Notes under the pieces: generated by a model
Seen by the model: the letters and a program-made list of their open reading frames with translations, nothing else
The model's database searches: none
What the model was told of the DNA's origin: nothing
Source of the DNA: an uncultured Lachnospiraceae bacterium
GTDB taxonomy: Bacteria > Bacillota > Clostridia > Lachnospirales > Lachnospiraceae
DNA: 64,000 bases
Reading direction: 5' to 3'
Assembly: GCA_910586755.1 (NCBI GenBank)
Contig: CAJUJM010000048.1
Coordinates: 1 to 64,000, forward strand
Translations under genes and position numbers: made by a program
Part shown: positions 34,533 through 41,917 of the stretch, piece after piece
How the letters are laid out: the number at the start of each line of letters is the position of its first letter
Numbering within the stretch: the first letter of the stretch is position 1

Positions 34533-36036
34533 TTTCCTCCCTGTATTCTTCTACTTCCTCATCCTGAGGAATAAACATCTGCACAACCGTTCCGCAGCCT
34601 TTCCGGCTGTAAATCCGGAAGCTTCCCTTCTGGTAAATGCTGTCAATCCTCTTATAAATGTTGCCAAAGCCAATTCCCACCTTTGAGGTACGTCCTTTTT
34701 TCAGGCCTTCCCGCACTTCCTTCAGTCGGCTCTCCTCCATGCCTACGCCATTATCTGCCACGGAGATCAGAACGCCGTTTTCTTTCGCTACAGCCCGAAT
34801 AAAGATCCTGCCTCCGGCTTCCTTTTTGGAAATCCCATGGATAATCGCGTTTTCCACCACCGGCTGCATGGTAAAGGCCGGAACCTTCACCTTGGCCCCG
34901 TCCAGCTCAATACTCATACCGTATTGAACCCGGCTGCCAAACCGCATCTTCTGAATATAGATATAATTTTCCACCACGTCCAGCTCCTGCTTCAAAAACA
35001 CAATCTGCTCCGAGGTCTTTAAATTGTAGCGGAACAAATTGCTCATACTGGCGATCATCTTCTCTGTAATATGGGCGTCCTCAAGCTGGGCCATACTGGT
35101 GATCATGCTCAGGGTATTGAATAAAAAGTGAGGATTAATCTGACTTTTTAACAGCTCCATCCTGGCGGCTTCCAGGCGTTTTTCCATCTCTATCCGCCCC
35201 ATCTCTTCCCGGTGAAGGCGCTCTGTCATTTCATTTTTCTCCTGAAGAATATGGATATACTCTTTCAGGGCGTGCTTCATTTTGTTAAAATCCTGAACCA
35301 GACGTCCCATCTCGTCCTGATTCTCAATCTTTAGATCAGCTTCTGTAAAATCCCCGGCCCCAATTCTGGCAGAGCTGTCAGATAATCTTAATATCGGATC
35401 CACCATGGTATCAGACAGCATCTTGGTAAGCCACAAAATCACCCCCAGCATCAGTGCAGATCCAGCCAGCATCCCATAGATAAGCTGGGAAAAACGGCCT
35501 GCCTTTTCCTGATAGCTTTCATTCCCCTGATTTAAGGTTTCCTGAATCAGGCGGCTGCCGTACAGCTCCAGATACTCCTGGATGTCGTAGACCCAATAGA
35601 GTTTATCCACAAAATCCGGAGCTTCAGGGCTCATGGACAACACCTCATCCCGCAAAGCCGTATACGTTTCGTATGCATTTTTAATGGACCAGGTCCTCGC
35701 GTAGCGGCGGCTCCCTATTGCTCCATAGGAATAGGGCAGTCTGGAAACGCTCTTTTGAGTATTCCGGGCCGCTTCCTCATAGGTTTTTCTGGCCTCCTGG
35801 CTGTTTTCCCGGATCAATTCTTCAAAAGCAGCCCTCTCTGCCTTTATATTTTCAAAAAACTCTCCGCATTTTACATTGTCCGATAAAATAGCCCGGAATC
35901 CATCTATGGAAAACTGTGTCAATTTCACATTAAAAAAAGCAGAAACCGCCAGTACCAGGGTAACAATTCCGGCAAACAGCAAAAGCTTTTGCTGAAGAGA
36001 TATGGAAAACCACAGCTTTTTTGACAGCTTAAACAT
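34519..36036 (-). CDS. Sensor histidine kinase (YesM/LytS-like)
   Basis: 505 residues. Membrane helix 1 at about 16-36, an extracytoplasmic helical sensor domain (about 40-180), helix 2 at about 185-205, then HAMP (about 207-260) and a coiled linker. The His_kinase motif QINPHFLFNTLSMI carries the phosphorylated His. The ATPase domain shows NAIIHG, SVADNGVGM and GIGFGNIYKRI. It partners the overlapping AraC-type regulator. The extracellular domain could read the load state of a TRAP binding protein. Confidence 0.93.
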   Translation of the reverse strand: MFKLSKKLWFSISLQQKLLLFAGIVTLVLAVSAFFNVKLTQFSIDGFRAILSDNVKCGEFFENIKAERAAFEELIRENSQEARKTYEEAARNTQKSVSRLPYSYGAIGSRRYARTWSIKNAYETYTALRDEVLSMSPEAPDFVDKLYWVYDIQEYLELYGSRLIQETLNQGNESYQEKAGRFSQLIYGMLAGSALMLGVILWLTKMLSDTMVDPILRLSDSSARIGAGDFTEADLKIENQDEMGRLVQDFNKMKHALKEYIHILQEKNEMTERLHREEMGRIEMEKRLEAARMELLKSQINPHFLFNTLSMITSMAQLEDAHITEKMIASMSNLFRYNLKTSEQIVFLKQELDVVENYIYIQKMRFGSRVQYGMSIELDGAKVKVPAFTMQPVVENAIIHGISKKEAGGRIFIRAVAKENGVLISVADNGVGMEESRLKEVREGLKKGRTSKVGIGFGNIYKRIDSIYQKGSFRIYSRKGCGTVVQMFIPQDEEVEEYREENESG

Positions 36037-36090
36037 AGAGCACCTCTCTGCTATTATTTACGTTGTCCCTATTATATCCTGAAATACATA

Positions 36091-36128
36091 CAGCCGGCAA
36101 GTCCGGATTTACATCCGTCTGCCGGCTG
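36091..36128 (-). terminator. Terminator-like hairpin of feoB
   Basis: CAGCCGGCA pairs with TGCCGGCTG, with an inner CGGAT/ATCCG stem. It starts 18 nt after the feoB stop. The minus-strand tail TATGTATTTC is only modestly U-rich. Confidence 0.65.
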
Positions 36129-36145
36129 AGCTGTTTAAACTCAAT

Positions 36146-38563
36146 TTAAAAAATCAGGATTATGTGATATGCCAGAAATGCAACCGCCCAGGCCACGATA
36201 CACTGCCCAAATGCAACCGCTGCCGCCCATTTGCCTCCCAGTTCCTGCTTTACCGCCGCAATCGCTGCAATACATGGAGTATACAGGAGGCAGAAAACCA
36301 AAAGGGATGCCGCTCCCGCCGTTGTCAGGCCGGATAAAAGGGCGTCTGTAGTTCCAAACAGGACTGTCAGGGTGGAAACCACACTTTCTTTGGCCATAAA
36401 TCCGGAGATCAGAGCCGTGGAAATCCTCCAGTCCCCAAAACCCAAAGGAGCAAATACAGGAGTTATCACTCCTGCCGCCATAGCCAGAATACTGCTATGG
36501 GAATCCGCCACCATATTAAACTGCATATCAAAGCTCTGGAGGAACCAGATAATAATGGTGGCAAGAAAAATCACCGTAAATGCCCGTTCCAGAAAGTCCT
36601 TTGCCTTGTCCCAGAGGAGCCGGGCCACATTCTGGGCTCCGGGCATCCGGTAATTGGGAAGTTCCATAACAAAAGGCACCGCCTCCCCGGTAAACATGGT
36701 TTTCTTAAAAATAAGGGCCATAAAAATTCCCGTTACAATCCCCAGCACATACAGGCCAATCATTACCAAGGCCGCCTGTTCCGGGAAAAAAACTTCTGTA
36801 AAAAAGACATAGATGGGAAGCTTTGCCGTACAGCTCATAAAAGGAGTAAGGAGAATCGTCATCTTTCTGTCCCTCTGGGAGGGCAGAGTCCGGCTGGCCA
36901 TAACCCCCGGCACCGTGCAGCCAAAGCCCACAAGCATAGGCACGATGCTGCGGCCTGACAGTCCCAGCTTTCTCAAAAGCTTATCCATAATAAAGGCTAC
37001 TCTTGCCATGTAACCGCTGTCCTCCAAAATGGACAGGAAAAAGAACAGAGTCACAATAACAGGAAGGAAGCTTAATACCCCTCCCACTCCGCTAAACACT
37101 CCGTCAATTAACAAGGCGTGAAGCACTTCATTGACTCCGGCCGCCGCCAGTCCCTTATCCGCCTGCCCGGTAAGCCAGGTGATAGCGGTTTCCAGAATCC
37201 CCTGCAGGGCAGCTCCCACCACGTTAAAGGTAAGCCAGAACACCAGGCCCATAATGCCGATAAAAGCGGGGATTCCCGTATATTTTCCGGTAAGGATCTG
37301 ATCCAGACGTTTGCTTCTGGTTCGCTCTCTGCTTTCCCTGGGCTTAATCACTGCGTTGCTGCAGACCTTTCCTATAAACTCAAACCGCATGCCGGCAATG
37401 GCCGAAGCCCGATCCATTCCGGTTTCTTCTTCGGTCTGGCACGCAATATGCTCCAGCATTTCCTGCTCATTTTGAGAAAGGGACAGCTTGTCTAAGATCT
37501 TCTGATCCCCTTCTAAAATCTTGCTGGCAGCAAACCGGACAGGAATACCGGCCTTTTTGGCATGATCCTCAATTAAATGCATAACTGCATGGATCCCTCT
37601 GTGAACTCCGCTTTCTGTATCGCCGCAGAGATCCGCTTTTTCCGGGGCCTCCTGGTACTTTGCGATATGTACGGCATGTCTTACCAGCTCGTCAATACCT
37701 TCACTTTTGACGGCAGAGATGGGAACCACCGGAACTCCCAGATAAGCTTCCATCTCGTTTACCAAAACAGCCCCGCCATTTTCTCTCAGCTCATCCATCA
37801 TGTTGAGGGCTACCACCATAGGCATATGAAGTTCCAAAAGCTGCATAGTCAGATACAGGTTCCGTTCAATATTGGTGGCGTCTACAATATTTATAATTCC
37901 TTTCGGCCGTTCCTCCAGTAAAAATTCTCTGGTTACAATCTCTTCACTGCTGTAAGGGGACATAGAATAAATTCCCGGAAGATCTGTAATGAGAGTATTG
38001 GCATATCCCTTAATCACACCGTCTTTTCGGTCCACAGTAACGCCGGGAAAATTGCCTACATGTTGATTTGCGCCGGTAAGCTGGTTGAACAACGTGGTTT
38101 TTCCGCAGTTCTGGTTTCCCACCAGAGCAAACGTCAGGGTCTCATTTTCCGGCAACGGGTTTTCTGTTTTTTTCTCGTGGTACTTTCCACTCTCACCGTA
38201 TCCGGGATGCTCGGCCCGCTTCCGCTTTCCCGCTGCTTCCCTGCCGTCTTTCTGTCTGTGGGCCCATTCCTTTCCGGCATCTTTCCGGTTCCCTTTCTGA
38301 TCGTTTCCGTTTTCTGTCCGTTCCTGTGCTTCCCCGCCGGAAGCGCTGCTGATCTCAATTTTCGCCGCATCATCCAGACGGATGGTCAGCTCATATCCAT
38401 GTATTTTCAGCTCTATGGGATCTCCCATGGGAGCATATTTTACAACTGTTACCCGGGCCCCCTGTATCAGCCCCATATCCAGCAGATGCTGCCGGAGAGC
38501 GCCGCTTCCTCCCACTGACAAAATCGTGGCAGTTTTTCCAATTGGCAGTTCCTTTAATGTCAT
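36146..38563 (-). CDS. feoB: Ferrous iron transporter, FeoA-FeoB fusion
   Basis: About 805 residues from the Met at 38563, preceded by GAAAGG; upstream Met codons at 38584 and 38581 lack a site. Residues 1-72 are an SH3-like FeoA domain (TLKELPIGKTATI). A charged linker follows (about 73-142). The FeoB G domain starts with GNQNCGKTTLFN (149-160), then NFPGVTVDRKDG and DLPGIYSMSP. The membrane domain has Gate motifs GFGCTVPGVMASR and PFMSCTAKLPIY. Imports Fe(II) under anoxic conditions. In most bacteria FeoA is a separate protein. Confidence 0.95.
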   Translation of the reverse strand: MTLKELPIGKTATILSVGGSGALRQHLLDMGLIQGARVTVVKYAPMGDPIELKIHGYELTIRLDDAAKIEISSASGGEAQERTENGNDQKGNRKDAGKEWAHRQKDGREAAGKRKRAEHPGYGESGKYHEKKTENPLPENETLTFALVGNQNCGKTTLFNQLTGANQHVGNFPGVTVDRKDGVIKGYANTLITDLPGIYSMSPYSSEEIVTREFLLEERPKGIINIVDATNIERNLYLTMQLLELHMPMVVALNMMDELRENGGAVLVNEMEAYLGVPVVPISAVKSEGIDELVRHAVHIAKYQEAPEKADLCGDTESGVHRGIHAVMHLIEDHAKKAGIPVRFAASKILEGDQKILDKLSLSQNEQEMLEHIACQTEEETGMDRASAIAGMRFEFIGKVCSNAVIKPRESRERTRSKRLDQILTGKYTGIPAFIGIMGLVFWLTFNVVGAALQGILETAITWLTGQADKGLAAAGVNEVLHALLIDGVFSGVGGVLSFLPVIVTLFFFLSILEDSGYMARVAFIMDKLLRKLGLSGRSIVPMLVGFGCTVPGVMASRTLPSQRDRKMTILLTPFMSCTAKLPIYVFFTEVFFPEQAALVMIGLYVLGIVTGIFMALIFKKTMFTGEAVPFVMELPNYRMPGAQNVARLLWDKAKDFLERAFTVIFLATIIIWFLQSFDMQFNMVADSHSSILAMAAGVITPVFAPLGFGDWRISTALISGFMAKESVVSTLTVLFGTTDALLSGLTTAGAASLLVFCLLYTPCIAAIAAVKQELGGKWAAAVAFGQCIVAWAVAFLAYHIILIF

Positions 38564-38583
38564 AGTCTTTATCCCTTTCATCA

Positions 38584-38630
38584 TTAGGTATGGCCAACTT
38601 AGTTATACCTAACTTTCTGAAGATTGTCAA
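38584..38630 (-). promoter_or_regulatory. feo promoter with inverted-repeat metal-regulator-like operator
   Basis: Minus strand: -35 TTGACA (38625-38630), 17-bp spacer, -10 TATAAC (38602-38607). An inverted repeat TTAGGTAT...ATACCTAA (38584-38612, 8-bp perfect arms) covers the -10 and the expected start site. TTAGG/CCTAA half-sites resemble those of DtxR/IdeR-type iron repressors, which would block transcription when iron is plentiful. Confidence 0.72.
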
Positions 38631-38651
38631 GACTCTGCCTTCTGTTTTTCA

Positions 38652-38684
38652 GGCGGCTTTTCATGCACAGAGAAAGGAGCCGCC
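38652..38684. terminator. Hairpin between chemoreceptor and feo promoter
   Basis: GGCGGCT pairs with AGCCGCC around a loop of about 19 nt. The T-run (CTTTT) is on the plus side, so its value as a terminator for the minus-strand chemoreceptor is doubtful. Confidence 0.4.
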
Positions 38685-38762
38685 GCTTTTACAGATGGTT
38701 CATCTGCTTTGGCAACAGCTCCTTCTTCAAAAGGATGTTATTTTGGAATTTTAAGGCAAGCC

Positions 38763-40736
38763 CTACTCTCTTGCAAGAGTAAATTGGTCTACCAGAGTCT
38801 TTAAGCTGGCGGCTTCTGCTGACAACTCCTCACTGACAGCGGCGCTCTCCTGGGAGGTGGCGCTGTTAGCCTGAACCACGGAAGAAATCTGCTCTACGCC
38901 CTCATTGACCTGTCCGATAGCAGTGGTCTGTCTCTCTATGGCCTCCACCACAATATTCATCTGCGTGGTTACATTGCCTGCCAAAACACTGGTACGCTCC
39001 AGGGATTCTGTAACTCTGGATACAGCCTCGCCGCCCTCGTTTGCAGCCCCAATGGAATGTTCAATTAATTCTTTGGTCGCTTTGGCTGCCTCATCGGATT
39101 TAGACGCCAGGTTGCGTACCTCATTGGCAACCACGGCAAAGCCTTTGCCGGAAGCGCCTGCGCGGGCCGCCTCCACAGCGGCATTCAGGGCCAGAATGTT
39201 GGTTTGGAAAGCAATACTTTCTATGGTGCCTATAATGGCGGAAATTTCCTTGGAAGAACTAAAGATCTTTTCCATGGCCTGGTTCAGCTCGCCCACATGC
39301 CCCACGCTGGCATTCAGCTGTGCGCCTGCCTGCTCCACAAAATGGCCTGCCTCTTCTGCGGCAGAGCTGGTCTGTTTTGCACTGTTGGAGATCTCATTAA
39401 TGGTGGCAGCCAGCTCTTCCACTGAGCTTGCCTGTGTGATTGCTCCCTGACTCAGAGTCTGGGCCCCGCTGGAAACATGGTCACTGGCAGCGGCAACTTC
39501 CTTGGCGGAAGAGTTTATCTGTTTCATAGTGGAGCTCAACTGGATTTTCAAGGTCCGCATGGACTCTAAAATCCCCTGGAAACTCCCCACATAGGCTTCC
39601 CGGTGGGAGGATTGTACGTCAAAATTCTTTCCGGCCATCTCTGTAAGCAGATAGCCGATGTCATGGATAATCGTGTTCAGACCTTCTACCAAATCTGCTG
39701 TAGATTTGGTCAGTTCGGCGGTTTCATCCTGCCCGTGGCTCTGAGGAACCGGGGACTCCAAATCCCCCTCCACCAGCTGCTTCATCCTCTTGGCGCAGGC
39801 CTGCATAGGCAGGCTGATATTGTTGGACAGCTTCAGCGCTACAAAGCTGGAGGCCAGGACAGAAAGAATCATAACGGCTATGTTGACAAACATACCAAAA
39901 TACGTCTCAGCCAGATAATCCTTTTTCATAGCAGTGACAGCCACGCTCCATCCGTCCGTTCCGCCTACCGGGGCATAAGCCGCAAAACGCGGGCCGTCAG
40001 AATCGCGGAAGCTGTCAAAACCTTCGCTGCCCTGGCGCATGGCCTTATGTATCTCAGCCAGCTCCTTAAGAGACCCATTGGTCTGTGCTTCCCGCTCAAT
40101 ATTCTGGGTGGTAATGGTTTCCAGAGTCGTATCCGCAATGGTATCGCCGGACTTATTGATCATATAGGCATGACTGGTCTCGCTTATCTTAATCGAGGAG
40201 ATGATGTCATTCAAAAAGGTCTCCTGCGGTACAAAATAAACCACGCCAATAATGGAAGACCCCTGCTTCCCGCCGGCATAAAGCGGAGCCGCCACCATGA
40301 TGGAAAGTTCTCCTGTAACTTTGCTTATCAGCGGCTCAGACACATACACATTTCCCTTCATAGCCTGCTGTACATATTCCCGGTCAGAGTAATCGTTCCC
40401 ATCAAAAATACTGATCCCATCTGAGCCAATGATATTGCCCCGCTGAAAGCCATGCATACGCACTCTCTCATCTATAATGGCCCGTTTTTCTTCCACCGGC
40501 ACATCTTTGTCAGCCAGCTGGGGGATGCAGCCTGTATCCATAGCTACATTTCGATATGCCCCCAGCTCCTGCTCAATACGTTCACTGGCCAGGATAGCTG
40601 TCTTCCCCATCATCTGCTCCACTGTGGTCAGGGTACTCCTGTAGTTCAGCGTCATGCTGGAGAGACCCACCGCAAGCAATGCGATAAAAACCGTTGCAAT
40701 CAGACAGATTGTGATTTTTTTTCGGATACTGTTCAT
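38763..40736 (-). CDS. Methyl-accepting chemotaxis protein
   Basis: Chemoreceptor of about 657 residues from the Met at 40736 (MNSIRKK), preceded by GGGAG. Helix 1 at 7-29, a dCache-type extracellular sensor (about 35-275, with YSDREYVQQAMKG and ISKVTGELSIMVAAPLY), helix 2 near 285-310, then HAMP. The cytoplasmic coiled coil has the hairpin tip ESIAFQTNILALNAAVEAARA, which binds CheA/CheW. No C-terminal CheR-binding pentapeptide is seen. The ligand is unknown, probably a small organic acid or amino acid given the Cache fold. Confidence 0.94.
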   Translation of the reverse strand: MNSIRKKITICLIATVFIALLAVGLSSMTLNYRSTLTTVEQMMGKTAILASERIEQELGAYRNVAMDTGCIPQLADKDVPVEEKRAIIDERVRMHGFQRGNIIGSDGISIFDGNDYSDREYVQQAMKGNVYVSEPLISKVTGELSIMVAAPLYAGGKQGSSIIGVVYFVPQETFLNDIISSIKISETSHAYMINKSGDTIADTTLETITTQNIEREAQTNGSLKELAEIHKAMRQGSEGFDSFRDSDGPRFAAYAPVGGTDGWSVAVTAMKKDYLAETYFGMFVNIAVMILSVLASSFVALKLSNNISLPMQACAKRMKQLVEGDLESPVPQSHGQDETAELTKSTADLVEGLNTIIHDIGYLLTEMAGKNFDVQSSHREAYVGSFQGILESMRTLKIQLSSTMKQINSSAKEVAAASDHVSSGAQTLSQGAITQASSVEELAATINEISNSAKQTSSAAEEAGHFVEQAGAQLNASVGHVGELNQAMEKIFSSSKEISAIIGTIESIAFQTNILALNAAVEAARAGASGKGFAVVANEVRNLASKSDEAAKATKELIEHSIGAANEGGEAVSRVTESLERTSVLAGNVTTQMNIVVEAIERQTTAIGQVNEGVEQISSVVQANSATSQESAAVSEELSAEAASLKTLVDQFTLARE

Positions 40737-40827
40737 CTTGATACACTCCCATTTTATTATTCGTAATCTGCTCCCTCTGTGGATAAGGTCGCCCACTCCT
40801 CTGTCCGCTGAGGGTAATCTTAGCTAT

Positions 40828-40857
40828 ATTATAAAATATTAAGCGGTGAGTTGTCAA
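40828..40857 (-). promoter_or_regulatory. Promoter of the chemoreceptor gene
   Basis: Minus strand: -35 TTGACA (40852-40857), 18-bp spacer, -10 TATAAT (40828-40833). It lies only 22 bp from the end of the IS-derived element, which therefore did not disrupt it. Confidence 0.8.
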
Positions 40858-40879
40858 CAAGATGCCTTAATCTATTCTT

Positions 40880-40914
40880 TTAGCTGAAGTGAAAAGTTTA
40901 TTTCCACTTTGAAA
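40880..40914 (+). repeat. Left terminal inverted repeat
   Basis: 35 bp, exact reverse complement of 41869-41903. Flanked outside by TCTT (40876-40879). Confidence 0.9.
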
Positions 40915-41049
40915 GGAGCAAAGTGGATTTTAGTCTTTCACCTGTTTCCACTTGGACAAATGTGGCATTTAGTCTTACACTTTATTTACCTGACAGCTGC
41001 CGGAAAGGCAGGCAGCTCATGAACAATACAAATGCTTTTTCTCATTTGA

Positions 41050-41631
41050 CTCTGGAAATTTGTTACACAGATGGATACGGTTTATAATGATGAAACCGGC
41101 GGTCCTTTTATCCAGACCTTTAAATTTGTAAATGCCGGTGTCCTCTTTGCCGTTTATCACCAGTCCAAGACCGCACAGACCATGAAAGACGGCGTTGACC
41201 TTCTGGAATCTGTCCTGGGAACGGAACTTTTCAGAAAATACGTCCATGTCCTGCTCACCGACAGGGGAGCTGAATTTACTGCTGCTGATGCAATGGAAGC
41301 CGGGGACGGCGGCACAAGAAGAACCAGAGTGTTCTACTGTGACCCCATGCAGTCCGGACAGAAAGGCTCCCTGGAAAATAAACATATCGAACTCCGATAC
41401 ATTCTTCCAAAAGGCACGGATTTAAAAGCTTTGGGACTCACTGGGCAGGATGCGCTTAACCTGGCCCTCAGCCATGTCAACTCCTCTCCCGTTGAAAAAC
41501 TCGGCGGGAAGAGCCCTCTTGACCTGGCTGACTTCATGTTCCATGACTTGTATGAAAGACTGGAGGCATTCGGCATCCATAAAATAGAGAAAGATAAGGT
41601 TATTCTCAAACCTTACCTTCTCAAAAAATAA
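41050..41631 (+). pseudogene. IS30 family transposase, C-terminal fragment
   Basis: About 190 residues of the DDE catalytic part of an IS30-type transposase. Homology begins at LWKFVTQMDTV, just after an in-frame stop, and runs to the natural C-terminus. Visible catalytic surroundings are QMDTV (first Asp), LLTDRGAEF (second Asp) and QKGSLENKH (Glu). The N-terminal helix-turn-helix half, some 200 residues, is missing. The best ATG (41071) has no ribosome binding site. Probably inactive. Confidence 0.85.
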
Positions 41632-41868
41632 AGATCCCCAGGCGGCTGTCAGGACGGCTCCATATGCTCCCATCCAGGTGGAATTTAGTCCTACACTCTC
41701 AAAAAGTGACACGAAACTCCGCCTTTTTGGCATGCAGTAAAATGACCCTGATATCCTGACATAAGCACTCCTGTGGCTTCTATTGTAACATTAAATTCCA
41801 CTTTCGAAAACAGAAAAGTAACCGTTACCCTTTTCTGTAAGAGTAAATGCTACTTTTTTAACTGGTAT

Positions 41869-41903
41869 TTTCAAAGTGGAAATAAACTTTTCACTTCAGC
41901 TAA
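41869..41903 (-). repeat. Right terminal inverted repeat
   Basis: 35 bp, exact reverse complement of 40880-40914. Followed by the TCTT target duplication copy (41904-41907), 10 bp before the stop codon of the SLH protein gene. Confidence 0.9.
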
Positions 41904-41917
41904 TCTTAAGCATAATC

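Larger units (their letters stand above)
40880..41903 (+). mobile_element. IS30-derived element, internally deleted, with intact ends
   Basis: A 1,024-bp element. Its ends are perfect 35-bp inverted repeats: 40880-40914 and 41869-41903 begin TTAGCTGAAG and end CTTCAGCTAA. It is flanked by a direct TCTT duplication (40876-40879 and 41904-41907), in the 2-4 bp range known for the IS30 family. Inside are several copies of a motif like GTGGCATTTAGTCTTACAC, direct at 40923-40941, 40962-40980 and 41678-41696, and inverted near 41785-41801 and 41837-41853. Only the C-terminal part of a transposase remains, so it cannot move by itself. Confidence 0.85.

Noticed and set aside
40880..41903. Toxin-antitoxin or defence cassette between the chemoreceptor and the SLH gene
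   Set aside because: The content is an IS30 transposase fragment bounded by terminal repeats and a target duplication.
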